A stretch of DNA of 31,886 nucleotides from Oscillospiraceae bacterium (GCA_016295145.1 JAEDLR010000017.1:1-31886), one strand, 5' to 3'; shown: positions 14,526 to 22,487, numbered from the stretch's first letter. Numbers and translations: made by a program. The notes: generated by a model from the letters alone, not told the origin.

Positions 14526-15445
14526 AAAACAAGATGTTCCGTCCGTTCTTCGGTGCACTGGCTGCGGCTGCAATGATGCTCCCCTGCGGCAGTATCACGG
14601 CTTCGGCAGAGCGACAGTACACAAACTGCATCCAAAACTGCGGCGTTTACGATGTGCAGGGCATCCTGACGGACTCGGAACGGGAACTTGCCAATACACG
14701 CATCCAGGCGCTGAGTGAAACCATTGATATGTATGTGGCGGTGTATATCTACGGCCCCGAAACCGTCTTCTACGGCGACAATGATGTGGAAAACACCGCC
14801 GATAACAACTACGACGAGCTGTTCAATCCCCAGTACGGCGTGGATACCGATGGTATCCTGCTGCTGATCAACAACAGCACCAAATACGATTACATTTCCA
14901 CATCAGGCAAAGGACAGTTCTACTTCTACAATGGTGCCGAGGACAACCGTGTAGACGAGATTTTCGACTATATGTGGGATCATATCCTTGCAGGCGAAAC
15001 CTACGCCGCCATCGAGGATTTCTGCGTGGTAACCGAACGCTTGTATCAGAAAGGCGTTCCCGATCATGCGTATGTGTATGAGCGGGATACCGATCAGTAT
15101 ATGTATCTCAAAGGCGACCAGCTCATCAAAGCAGATTCTCTGCCGTGGTGGTTCCGGTTTCGTCTGTTTCCTGCATTGCCCATGGGTCTCATCATCGGTC
15201 TGATTGTGTGTCTGGTGTCCAATGCGTGCATCAAGAACAGCTATAAGTTCACCAAAGCACTGACCCCCACCAATTATATCAGCCAGAACGAAACAAAATT
15301 CAACATTAAGGAAGATATGTTCATCCGTCAGTACCGCACCCGTACACGCATCAGTTCCAATAGCGGCGGTGGTGGTGGCGGCGGCGGAAGCTCACACCAT
15401 TCCAGCGGCGGACATTCCCACGGCGGCGGTGGCAGACACCGTTAA
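14522..15445 (+). CDS. TPM-domain membrane protein (YdjH / YgcG-like)
   Basis: A 307-aa protein. ATG 14522 overlaps the previous stop (ATGA), with GGAGGG upstream. A signal peptide (1-29, cleavage after TASA) is followed by a TPM domain (about 38-180: VYDVQGILTDSERELANTRIQALSE ... YGVDTDGILLLINNSTKYDYIST), which faces outward. One TM helix lies at about 217-236. The cytoplasmic tail ends in a Gly/His-rich stretch (GGGGGGGGSSHHSSGGHSHGGGG), possibly metal-binding. In B. subtilis YdjH pairs with the zinc-ribbon protein YdjG and the SPFH protein YdjI. Its own terminator follows at once. Confidence 0.87.
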   Translation: MKNKMFRPFFGALAAAAMMLPCGSITASAERQYTNCIQNCGVYDVQGILTDSERELANTRIQALSETIDMYVAVYIYGPETVFYGDNDVENTADNNYDELFNPQYGVDTDGILLLINNSTKYDYISTSGKGQFYFYNGAEDNRVDEIFDYMWDHILAGETYAAIEDFCVVTERLYQKGVPDHAYVYERDTDQYMYLKGDQLIKADSLPWWFRFRLFPALPMGLIIGLIVCLVSNACIKNSYKFTKALTPTNYISQNETKFNIKEDMFIRQYRTRTRISSNSGGGGGGGGSSHHSSGGHSHGGGGRHR

Positions 15446-15460
15446 TTGCATACCAAGCTC

Positions 15461-15499
15461 AGCCAACGGCGCAGAGAATTTCTCGCCGTTGGCTTTTTG
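15461..15499 (+). terminator. Terminator of the SPFH/TPM operon
   Basis: Stem AGCCAACGGCG / CGCCGTTGGCT around a loop of about 11 nt, followed by TTTTT. It lies 16 nt after the TPM gene. No gene is visible between it and the sufC promoter. Confidence 0.9.
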
Positions 15500-15580
15500 T
15501 ATAGGGATGCGCCCCATGGGCAAAATATGGATCGTATTGATGGGAACACCCTTGCGGTGCGCTGACCTATCATCCTCGCC

Positions 15581-15609
15581 TTGACTTTTTATGCAGTATA
15601 TGGTAAAAT
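15581..15609 (+). promoter_or_regulatory. Promoter of the suf genes
   Basis: -35 TTGACT (15581-15586), 17-nt spacer, -10 TAAAAT (15604-15609). A short inverted repeat TGTGC-AATC-GCACA (15617-15630) lies right at the predicted transcript start and could be an operator or a leader hairpin. Confidence 0.75.
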
Positions 15610-15651
15610 AGGACTGTGTGCAATCGCACATACGGAAAGGAGAAATCCATC

Positions 15652-16395
15652 ATGTTACAAATTCAGAATTTACAATATTCCGTGGCTGCCGATGGCAAAC
15701 AAATGGGCATTCTCCGCGGAATTGATCTGACTGTGGAGCCAAATCACTTCATGGTCATTACCGGCCCCAACGGCGGCGGCAAAACCACCCTCGCCCAGTG
15801 TATTATGGGTCTTGCACAGCCCACGGGCGGCTCGATCATCTGGAACGGCACCGACATCACCGCCCTTTCCATCACCGAGCGCGCAAAGCTGGGTGTTCGC
15901 TATGGATTCCAGCATCCGCCCCGTTTCAAAGGGCTGACTGTATGTGATCTGCTGACCGTTGCCGCCGGCAGAACCCTCAGCCACAGTGAACAATGTGCGC
16001 TGCTGACACAGGTGGGTCTGTGCGCAAAGGATTATCTCAACCGCGAAGTGAACACATCCCTTTCGGGCGGAGAGGTCAAACGTATTGAGATCGCGACTGT
16101 ACTCGCCGGTAACGCCAATCTCATGATTTTTGATGAGCCGGAAGCCGGTATTGATCTTTGGAGCTTCTCTCGTCTGACCGAAACCTTTGGCGCACTGCGC
16201 GACAAGCGCAACGCGACCGTTCTGGTCATCTCTCATCAGGAGCGTATCCTCTCCATGGCGGATTCCATTCTCATGGTTTCCGATGGCAAAATCAGCGGCA
16301 GGGGTACCCCTGCAGAGATCTTGCCGCAGATCGTAAAAGATACCGTATTTACCTGCAAGGCAATTGAGCCCCAGCAGAAAGGAGGCAACTGCTGA
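15652..16395 (+). CDS. sufC: Fe-S cluster assembly ATPase SufC
   Basis: ABC-type ATPase of the SUF Fe-S assembly scaffold, 247 aa, cytoplasmic. ATG 15652 is preceded by AAGGAGAA; an upstream in-frame ATG at 15616 lies at the transcript start and is rejected. Walker A GPNGGGKTT is at about 38-46, the Q-loop in GVRYGFQHPPRFKG, signature LSGGEVKRIEI, Walker B LMIFDEPEAGID and the switch His in VLVISHQ, all as in SufC. It is followed with a 1-nt overlap (TGATG) by one SufB/D-type gene. No sufS, sufU or second SufB/D is present, so the pair resembles the minimal SMS system. Confidence 0.95.
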   Translation: MLQIQNLQYSVAADGKQMGILRGIDLTVEPNHFMVITGPNGGGKTTLAQCIMGLAQPTGGSIIWNGTDITALSITERAKLGVRYGFQHPPRFKGLTVCDLLTVAAGRTLSHSEQCALLTQVGLCAKDYLNREVNTSLSGGEVKRIEIATVLAGNANLMIFDEPEAGIDLWSFSRLTETFGALRDKRNATVLVISHQERILSMADSILMVSDGKISGRGTPAEILPQIVKDTVFTCKAIEPQQKGGNC

Positions 16396-17312
16396 TGAAT
16401 GATATCGACCGCAGCTTACTGGAAACCGTTGCTTCTCTGCATGAGATTCCCCAGGGAGCCTACAATATCCGTAAAGACGGCAAAAGTGCGGCGCGCAACA
16501 GCACCGACCAGATCCAGATCACCCCAAAAGAGGGCGCAGACGGCATTGAGATCCGCATTGCGGCAGGCACTGTGAATCAGAGCGTGCATATTCCCGTGAT
16601 TCTCTCCCAAAGCGGCATTCAGGAATCCGTGGAAAATGATTTTTATATCGGTGAGGACAGCGATGTGCTGATCGTTGCTGGCTGTGGCATCCACAATGCA
16701 GGCAGCGAAACCAGCACCCATAGTGGCGTGCATACATTCTATGTGGGCAAGAATGCCCATGTAAAATACGTGGAAAAGCATTACGGGCAGGGCGAGGGCA
16801 CTGGTGCCAGAATCATGAACCCGACCACGGTTGTGTATCTGGAGGAAGGCGCGACCATTGAGATGGACATGACACAGATACGCGGAATTGATTCCACCAA
16901 CCGTATCACGACCATTCATGTAGGCAAGGGTGCAGAGGCGACGCTGACCGAGCGTTTGCTGACCCATGGCTCCCAGAAAGCGGAATCCCATGTGGATATT
17001 TTTCTCGATGGTGAGGATTCCACGTCCCGTATCCTTTCGCGCTCTGTTGCGCAGGAAGCATCCGAGCAGGTGTTCTTCCCCTGCATGACGGGCAACGCCA
17101 AGTGTTTTGGCCATGTGCAGTGCGATTCCATCATTATGGGGAATGCAAAAATCAGCTCGATTCCTGCCATCCGCGCCAATTGCACCGATGCACAGTTGAT
17201 TCATGAGGCCGCCATCGGCAAAATTGCCGGCGATCAGCTGCTCAAGCTGATGACACTGGGCCTGACCGAGGAAGAAGCCGAGGAGCATATTCTCAACGGA
17301 TTCTTGAAGTAA
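16395..17312 (+). CDS. SufB/SufD-family Fe-S scaffold protein
   Basis: A 305-aa member of the SufBD family, shorter than classical SufB (about 465 aa) and of the size seen in two-gene SMS systems, where the single SmsB replaces SufB and SufD. The right-handed beta-helix core includes DVLIVAGCGIHNAGSETSTH, HTFYVGKNAHVKYVEKHYG and the C-terminal CFGHVQCDSIIMGNAKISSIPAI ... LIHEAAIGKIAGDQLLKLMTLGLTEEEAEEHIL, which is the family signature. ATG 16395 follows AGGAGG and overlaps the sufC stop by 1 nt. It should form a SufC-bound scaffold building Fe-S clusters. Followed by a terminator. Confidence 0.92.
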   Translation: MNDIDRSLLETVASLHEIPQGAYNIRKDGKSAARNSTDQIQITPKEGADGIEIRIAAGTVNQSVHIPVILSQSGIQESVENDFYIGEDSDVLIVAGCGIHNAGSETSTHSGVHTFYVGKNAHVKYVEKHYGQGEGTGARIMNPTTVVYLEEGATIEMDMTQIRGIDSTNRITTIHVGKGAEATLTERLLTHGSQKAESHVDIFLDGEDSTSRILSRSVAQEASEQVFFPCMTGNAKCFGHVQCDSIIMGNAKISSIPAIRANCTDAQLIHEAAIGKIAGDQLLKLMTLGLTEEEAEEHILNGFLK

Positions 17313-17332
17313 AGCAAGAAACAGCAATTGCG

Positions 17333-17366
17333 AAGCCTGAGAAGCGGGTTCTTCTCAGGCTTTTTT
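17333..17366 (+). terminator. Terminator of the suf operon
   Basis: Stem AAGCCTGAGAAG / CTTCTCAGGCTT with a 6-nt loop, then a T run. It lies 20 nt after the SufB/D gene. Confidence 0.93.
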
Positions 17367-17389
17367 ATGTGCCGTTGCCCCACACCCCA

Positions 17390-17437
17390 CCAGAGGCTCT
17401 GCCTCTGGACTCCGCCAAAGGGACAATGTCCCTTTGG
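17390..17437. repeat. Double-hairpin intergenic repeat (REP-like)
   Basis: Two adjacent perfect palindromes: CCAGAGGC-TCT-GCCTCTGG (17390-17408) and CCAAAGGGACA-A-TGTCCCTTTGG (17415-17437), preceded by CCCCACACCCCAC. It resembles the dispersed palindromic repeats of Ruminococcaceae genomes, in which the two halves are often found together. Only one copy is in this window, so family status is inferred. Confidence 0.7.
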
Positions 17438-17517
17438 AAGCCCATGAATCGTATAGTGAAGTTGACCATCCCATGATAGACCGTTATGACAAAATAACAA
17501 ATCCTACTTGACAACTA

Positions 17518-17546
17518 CGCCGAAATATGGCATAATGCTATTATGA
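17518..17546 (+). promoter_or_regulatory. Promoter of the GH9 gene
   Basis: -35 TTGACA (17518-17523), 17-nt spacer, -10 CATAAT (17541-17546), 40 nt upstream of the GH9 start. No obvious operator is seen around it. Confidence 0.82.
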
Positions 17547-17586
17547 GATTTTATGCTTTCATATCTGAGAAAAGGAGAGGGATTTC

Positions 17587-19863
17587 ATGAAAAGAAAACA
17601 TCGCCTACAGGCACTGACCGCCGCGGCGGCGGTACTGTGCGGCAGTATGCAAATCACGCCTGTGGCTGCTTCGGCGGCGGCAGAGATTGACTACGCAAAA
17701 GCATTGCAGATGTCGCTGTTTTTCTACGAATGCCAGCAGGCCGGCGAGCTGCCCCAATGGAATCGCGTGGAATGGCGCGGCGATGCCACGGTGGAGGACG
17801 ATCTCAACGGCGGTTGGTATGACGCAGGCGATCATGTCAAGTTCAATCTGCCGATGTCCTATTCTGCTGCCATGCTCGCATGGGGACTGTATCAGTATCC
17901 CGAGGGCGTTGAAGCTTGCGGCGAAATGACCAACTATGTCAACAATCTCAAATGGGTGCTGGATTATCTGGCCGCCTGCGACCTCGGCAACAGCGTGATC
18001 TACCAAGTGGGCAATGGTCAGCACGATCACAGTTGGTGGGGCAGCGTGGAGCTTTTGGAATACGGTATGCTCGATCAAGGCGTAACTGAGCCAAGAGGGC
18101 ATCTGGAAGGCAGAGACTGTTCCGCGGTAACGGCGGAGATGGGTGCTGCTCTGGCGGCGGGATACTGCGCATTGCAAGGAAAGGTAGATGCTGCTGTGCT
18201 GGATGATTATCTCGCCCACGCAAAGAACTACTTTACTATGGCAGATGCCGACGAAAGCGATGCCACCTACGCGGATTCCGATGCCGCGAACTTCTACCGT
18301 TCCTCGCATTTTTACGATGAGCTGTTCTGGTGTGCAAACTGGCTGTATATCGCAACCGGTGATGCGGCATATCTGGATAAGGCAACATCGTATATCCCCA
18401 ATCTGGGTAAGGAATTGGGCTCGGATGAGTACAAGTATTCGTGGGCACAGTGCTGGGATGATGTGCAACAGGGCGGCACGCTGCTGTATGCACTCAATAC
18501 AGGCGATGCCACATGGAAAGAGCAGGTCAGAAAGCATCTGGAGTACTGGGAAGGCTCCAAAAGCAAATTGCCCGACGGTGCAGTCTATGTCGATGGCTGG
18601 GGCTGCCTGCGATATGCAAACGGTGTGGGCTGGATTGTAGCGGTGGCTGCCGATACCCTCTTTGCCAATGATGCCAAGCACGAGACCTACCGCACGCTGG
18701 CAGAAACACAGATCAACTACTGCCTGGGCGATAATCCCGACGGCAGAGCCTATGCGGTGGGCTACAACGACACCGCACCGTTGAACCCTCATCACCGTAC
18801 TGCCCACGGCTCATCCAACAACAGCTTCTACGATCCGGAGCAGAGCAGACACATCCTGTACGGCGCACTGGTGGGCGGCCCCACCCAGGAGGGTGAATAT
18901 GTGGACGACCGCAACAACTACATCAACAACGAGGTTGCAACCGACTACAACGCGGCATACACTGCACTGCTGTGCAGGATGGTGACCGAATACGGCGGCA
19001 AAAGCGACCCTGCATTCCCCTACCCCGAGGTCAGGGATGACGAACTGTTCGTAGAGGCAAAGCATAAGGCAGATGCCTCCTGCTCCACCATCTCGCTGAA
19101 AATGACCAACAAAACCGCATGGCCTGCCCGCGTGGTGGATGATCTTTCCATGCGCTACTTTGTGGATCTCAGCGAGGTCATTGATGCAGGCTTCTCTGCA
19201 AGCGATGTGACCATTCGCTGCGACCGCAATCAGTCGGAAATGTACAGCGGCAAGGGATATGCACCTGCAACCGTATCGAGTATGCAGCACTACAAGGACA
19301 ATATCTATTATGTAGAGGTCAACTTCCCCGATGGCCGCGTGGTGTTGCCGATCTCCGAAGGGCAATATCAGTGCGAAATTCTGCTGGCACTGGTTTACCC
19401 CAATTACGGCAGCGGTTGGGACGCTTCCAATGACTATTCCGCACAGGGTCTTAACGGCGAAGAAAACATCAAAACCGAGTATGTGACCGTCTATGAGAGC
19501 GATACCCTGATTTTCGGCACCGAGCCGGACGGCACAACCGGCAAAGGCTCCATTAGTGCCAATCCTGCACCCGACGGCAAGCCGATCACCACCACTCCCT
19601 CACAGACCACCGAAACCACACAGCCCGATGCTCCCACTGTAAACTATGGTGATGTGGATTGCGACGGCAAGGTGAAAATCAACGATGTTGTGCTGCTCAG
19701 CCGCTTTATCTCCGAGGATATCGAAGCGGTTGTCACCGATCAGGGCATTGTCAATGCACAATGCTATAATGATGGCGATATCAACGGCAACGATGCCACT
19801 CTGCTGCTGCAATATCTGGCAGGTATGGTTTCGTATGATGTGCTGGGGGCACCGATTCAGTAA
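17587..19863 (+). CDS. GH9 endoglucanase with CBM3c and dockerin (cellulosomal)
   Basis: Secreted cellulase of 758 aa, predicted endo-1,4-beta-glucanase or processive endoglucanase. Signal peptide at 1-30 (cleavage near AASA). The GH9 (alpha/alpha)6 barrel at about 34-470 carries the DAGDH motif (79-83, general base and Asp partner), NPHHRTAHG at about 400-408 and the acid Glu449 in NNEVATDYNAAY. A CBM3c module follows at about 488-645 (VEAKHKADASCSTISLKMTNKT, DLSMRYFVDLSE, GSGWDASNDYSAQG), the arrangement of theme B GH9 enzymes, in which CBM3c assists the catalytic domain. A Thr/Pro linker (660-685) leads to a type-I dockerin (688-748) whose first loop (DVDCDGKVKIND) is canonical; loop 2 (QCYNDGDINGND) has Gln at position 1 and Tyr at position 3. 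ATG 17587 follows AAGGAGAGGG. Own promoter and terminator. Confidence 0.97.
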   Translation: MKRKHRLQALTAAAAVLCGSMQITPVAASAAAEIDYAKALQMSLFFYECQQAGELPQWNRVEWRGDATVEDDLNGGWYDAGDHVKFNLPMSYSAAMLAWGLYQYPEGVEACGEMTNYVNNLKWVLDYLAACDLGNSVIYQVGNGQHDHSWWGSVELLEYGMLDQGVTEPRGHLEGRDCSAVTAEMGAALAAGYCALQGKVDAAVLDDYLAHAKNYFTMADADESDATYADSDAANFYRSSHFYDELFWCANWLYIATGDAAYLDKATSYIPNLGKELGSDEYKYSWAQCWDDVQQGGTLLYALNTGDATWKEQVRKHLEYWEGSKSKLPDGAVYVDGWGCLRYANGVGWIVAVAADTLFANDAKHETYRTLAETQINYCLGDNPDGRAYAVGYNDTAPLNPHHRTAHGSSNNSFYDPEQSRHILYGALVGGPTQEGEYVDDRNNYINNEVATDYNAAYTALLCRMVTEYGGKSDPAFPYPEVRDDELFVEAKHKADASCSTISLKMTNKTAWPARVVDDLSMRYFVDLSEVIDAGFSASDVTIRCDRNQSEMYSGKGYAPATVSSMQHYKDNIYYVEVNFPDGRVVLPISEGQYQCEILLALVYPNYGSGWDASNDYSAQGLNGEENIKTEYVTVYESDTLIFGTEPDGTTGKGSISANPAPDGKPITTTPSQTTETTQPDAPTVNYGDVDCDGKVKINDVVLLSRFISEDIEAVVTDQGIVNAQCYNDGDINGNDATLLLQYLAGMVSYDVLGAPIQ

Positions 19864-19867
19864 TACC

Positions 19868-19903
19868 AAAGCGGTCAGGGTATTGTGCCCTGACCGCTTT
19901 TTT
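19868..19903 (+). terminator. Terminator of the GH9 gene
   Basis: Stem AAAGCGGTCAGGG / CCCTGACCGCTTT with a 7-nt loop and trailing T run, 4 nt after the GH9 stop. Confidence 0.93.
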
Positions 19904-19977
19904 GAAGAGCGATAATAAGTCATTGCCGCGCTGACCGCCGGAACGATACAGTCCCGATTGGTGCCGTGAATCTGCGC

Positions 19978-20015
19978 AAAAAATCGCCCCTGCCGGCACA
20001 CACGGTAGGGGCGAT
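19978..20015 (-). terminator. Terminator of the SCIFF maturase gene
   Basis: On the minus strand, stem ATCGCCCCT / AGGGGCGAT with a loop of about 14 nt followed by a T run, 24 nt after the maturase stop. It faces the GH9 terminator. Confidence 0.87.
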
Positions 20016-20038
20016 CCTGTATCGCATATGAGAAAACC

Positions 20039-21412
20039 TTACGCTTCTTCCTTTGCGGCAAAGCGTGCAGCCTGCATCATAATGGCGCACTCCAGACGCT
20101 TCTGCTGCAAGCGGCAGGAGATCTGATGGGGCTTGAGGATATCGCCCTCATAGAGATAATTGTTGGCGTTGCATCCGCCGCTGCAATAGAATTTCGCCCA
20201 GCACGCACGGCATTCGGGCTTATTACCCACATGGGCTGCCGCAAATTTCGCCTTGATGGATGCATCGAAGGTGCCGTCCAGAATACTGCCCATGCGGAAG
20301 CCCTCAACACCCACAAACTGGTGGCAGGGGTAGATATCGCCATCGGGGGTAATGGCAACATAATCGTTGCCGCTGCCGCAGCCGCGCAGACGCTTGATGG
20401 CGCAGGGGCCGTTATCCAGATCAATGGAGAAGTGGAAGAAATTGAACTTGCCGCCCTTCTTTTCATTTTCCAGCATTCGTTTGGCAAGGTGTTCGTATTC
20501 TGCCGCGATGGTATCCAGATCCGCCTCCGTCAGGGCATAGGGCATATCTGCAGGGGCAACCACGGGCTCTACCGAGATCTGGTCGAAGCCCTGCTCATAG
20601 AGATGCCAGACATCCTCGGAAAAATCAAGATTGTACTTGGTAAAGGTGCCGCGGACATAATAATCCTTGGGGCCGCGCTGTGCAACCAGCTTGCGGAACA
20701 TCGGCAGGATACGGTCGTAGGAGCCGCTGCCGTTGGGACAGGGGCGCACACGGTCATGGACTTCCTTTCTGCCATCAATGGAAAGCACGACATTGCTCAT
20801 TTCTTTGTTCAGATAGTCGATCTTGTCGTCATCGAGAAGCATACCGTTGGTGGTCATGGTAAAGCGGAACCGCTTGCCGATGCTCTTTTCCAGACTTCTG
20901 GCATAGGCAACGATCTCCTTGACGGCATTCCAACTCATCAGCGGCTCACCGCCGAAGAAATCCACCTCAAGATTCACGCGGTCGCCGGAATTTGCCACCA
21001 GAAAATCAATGGCTTTTTTACCGGTTTCGGCATCCATGAGCATTCGCCCGCCGCCAAAATCGCCCGTAGAGGCAAAGCAATAGCTGCAGCGCAGATTGCA
21101 ATCATGGGAAACATGCAGGCACAGCGCCTTGATGGGAGAAGGAACGGAAACCACGCCATACTGGGTAAAGGTATCCGCAGAATCCAGAATATTTGCCGCT
21201 ACCAGCTCCATGATCTCCGCATAGCAGGCAAGGATCTCCTCGCGGTCATACTTTGCGGCAAGGGCATCCACCACTGCAGCAGGGCATTCCTTGGGCAACG
21301 GTGTGTCAACGGCATCCAGCAGTGCATAGGTCAGATCATCCACCAGATGCACGCCGCCGCTGTTCACATCCAGTACAATGTTGAATCCGCCCAATTGATA
21401 CTTATGAATCAT
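20039..21412 (-). CDS. scfB: SCIFF peptide maturase (radical SAM, SPASM)
   Basis: Radical SAM enzyme (457 aa) that forms thioether bonds between Cys and neighbouring residues of the SCIFF peptide (a ranthipeptide; CteB in C. thermocellum). The N-terminal RiPP-recognition-like region (1-85) is followed by the CxxxCxxC motif CNLRCSYC (Cys105, 109, 112). FFGGEPLMSW is the SAM-contact motif. The C-terminal SPASM region (about 345-440) has the auxiliary-cluster cysteines in RGCGSG, YPCHQF, CRACWAKFYCSGGCN and a late Cys in QISCRLQQ. ATG 21412 follows AAAGGAAAA. It is 101 nt downstream of the SCIFF gene with a hairpin between, which should lower its expression relative to the peptide. Confidence 0.97.
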   Translation of the reverse strand: MIHKYQLGGFNIVLDVNSGGVHLVDDLTYALLDAVDTPLPKECPAAVVDALAAKYDREEILACYAEIMELVAANILDSADTFTQYGVVSVPSPIKALCLHVSHDCNLRCSYCFASTGDFGGGRMLMDAETGKKAIDFLVANSGDRVNLEVDFFGGEPLMSWNAVKEIVAYARSLEKSIGKRFRFTMTTNGMLLDDDKIDYLNKEMSNVVLSIDGRKEVHDRVRPCPNGSGSYDRILPMFRKLVAQRGPKDYYVRGTFTKYNLDFSEDVWHLYEQGFDQISVEPVVAPADMPYALTEADLDTIAAEYEHLAKRMLENEKKGGKFNFFHFSIDLDNGPCAIKRLRGCGSGNDYVAITPDGDIYPCHQFVGVEGFRMGSILDGTFDASIKAKFAAAHVGNKPECRACWAKFYCSGGCNANNYLYEGDILKPHQISCRLQQKRLECAIMMQAARFAAKEEA

Positions 21413-21450
21413 GATGTATTTTCCTTTCTTTCATGCATCTATAAACGCAC

Positions 21451-21480
21451 AAAAGGGACAAAACAGAATTTGTCCCTTTT
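21451..21480 (-). terminator. Hairpin between SCIFF peptide and maturase
   Basis: Perfect 12-bp stem AAAAGGGACAAA / TTTGTCCCTTTT around a 6-nt loop. On the minus strand the stem ends in TTTT followed by GTGCG, so the U tract is part of the stem. Likely an attenuator giving more scfA than scfB transcript; equally symmetric on both strands. Confidence 0.75.
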
Positions 21481-21513
21481 GCAGTGTTAGCTTGTGGTAA
21501 ACGCTTCCGCGAT

Positions 21514-21654
21514 TCAATCGCGCTCGCACTTCTGGTTTGCAACAGTGCAAGAGGTCTTGCAAGCAGACTGGCAGGAAGCCTGACACTTGCCGCAGCCGCC
21601 CTTCTTGGCGGTAGCAGCCAACTGTGCCTTGTTGATGGTCTTGATATGCTTCAT
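21514..21654 (-). CDS. scfA: SCIFF (six-Cys-in-forty-five) RiPP precursor peptide
   Basis: Small peptide of 46 aa, start ATG 21654 with GGAGGG upstream; an in-frame upstream ATG at 21672 has no ribosome site. Leader MKHIKTINKAQLAATAKKGG is followed by the core with six cysteines at 21, 24, 28, 32, 36 and 43 (CGKCQASCQSACKTSC then C43). This is the SCIFF signature; such peptides are thioether-bridged by the adjacent ScfB. Related clostridial ranthipeptides have been linked to cell-density signalling, but the role here is not shown. It has its own promoter (-10 at 21689-21694), is followed by a hairpin and then scfB. Confidence 0.97.
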   Translation of the reverse strand: MKHIKTINKAQLAATAKKGGCGKCQASCQSACKTSCTVANQKCERD

Positions 21655-21688
21655 GGTGTACCCTCCATTCATGCGTAAGTATAAAACC

Positions 21689-21717
21689 AGTATATCATAA
21701 AACCCGATTCTTTTCAA
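21689..21717 (-). promoter_or_regulatory. Promoter of scfA
   Basis: On the minus strand, -35 TTGAAA (21717-21712), 17-nt spacer, -10 TATACT (21694-21689), about 35 nt upstream of the scfA start. Confidence 0.8.
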
Positions 21718-21767
21718 GCGTTTTTCCCGTTTTTTCGATTTTTGCACATTTTGTACAATCGCGCCGG

Positions 21768-22250
21768 TCAGTTATCGGCATCGCTTGTGGATTTTTCAGG
21801 CATCTGCCAGGGTTTGCGATACCTGCGTTTGCGGCAGGCATCTGCAAAGGCTGCCCCGCGCCCATGGATATGGATACTGCAATGGCTCTGCTTTCTTGCC
21901 GCCGGTGCAGGGAGATTCACGCCGTAAATACCCCCTGCCATGCCACCCAGCATCCCCCACAGCATAGGGAAGCCGAATCCTGCATGACCGTTCACCAGCC
22001 ACGCCACGAAAAACCAGAACGCCGTCACCGAAAGACCGCACAGCATCCCATGGAGCAGACCATTGTGCCGATGCACACGGCAGTGATACAGTGCTGCAAA
22101 GAATCCGCCTGTTGTCAACGCAACTGCGCCCCATACGGCATATGTCACAGCGGAAAACTCCTTTGCGGTGGCAGCCGCTGCCCCTGCAAGCAGCAGCAGT
22201 GCCGATACAGGTACGCCCACAAGCAATACCCCCCTGCGAAACGATCGCAT
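21768..22250 (-). CDS. TIGR04086-like four-TM membrane protein
   Basis: A 160-aa membrane protein. ATG 22250 (MRSFRRGVLLVGV) has GGGGTGA upstream; longer frames to 22406 are low-complexity and lack a ribosome site. Four hydrophobic segments lie at about 8-27, 32-55, 65-88 and 92-112, with Gly-rich faces (MLWGMLGGMAGGIYG), then a basic His-containing tail (HIHGRGAAFADACRKRRYRK). The fold and the position next to scfA and tgt match the TIGR04086 family, which in many Clostridia lies in this cluster. Function unknown. Family assignment rests on context and hydrophobic pattern and is moderate. Confidence 0.7.
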   Translation of the reverse strand: MRSFRRGVLLVGVPVSALLLLAGAAAATAKEFSAVTYAVWGAVALTTGGFFAALYHCRVHRHNGLLHGMLCGLSVTAFWFFVAWLVNGHAGFGFPMLWGMLGGMAGGIYGVNLPAPAARKQSHCSIHIHGRGAAFADACRKRRYRKPWQMPEKSTSDADN

Positions 22251-22458
22251 TTCATCACCCCTGCAACAGCATATGCCGCAAATGGGACAAACAGAAGCGG
22301 CAAGAACAACTAAAATGTAAACTTTCTGTGAATGATCCCGCGCACTTGCACCAGACGATACAAGTGCACCATCTTTGCCCTGGGCAGTGCAATCGCCGCG
22401 CTGCAATGCCCTCTTTTGGGTTGCTCCGCCGGAGATTCCCTCAGCCCGAAAAAAGAGC

Positions 22459-22487
22459 GTGACAATCTGCGAAAAGTATGGTATAAT
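22459..22487 (+). promoter_or_regulatory. Promoter of tgt
   Basis: -35 GTGACA (22459-22464), 17-nt spacer, -10 TATAAT (22482-22487). Predicted start near 22494, which argues for ATG 22526 and against 22495. The 22251-22458 stretch upstream holds an inverted repeat GCACTTG/CAAGTGC (22342-22367) and no gene. Confidence 0.72.

Noticed and set aside
17605..18807. 400-codon minus-strand frame opposite GH9
   Set aside because: Shadow of the GH9 reading frame.
21451..21480. Same repeat family as 17390-17437 because of AAAGGGACA/TGTCCCTTT
   Set aside because: The arms share this short string but the flanks differ and this hairpin sits between scfA and scfB like an attenuator; likely coincidence.
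20126..21490. 454-codon plus-strand frame opposite scfB
   Set aside because: Shadow of the radical SAM gene; no start signal.
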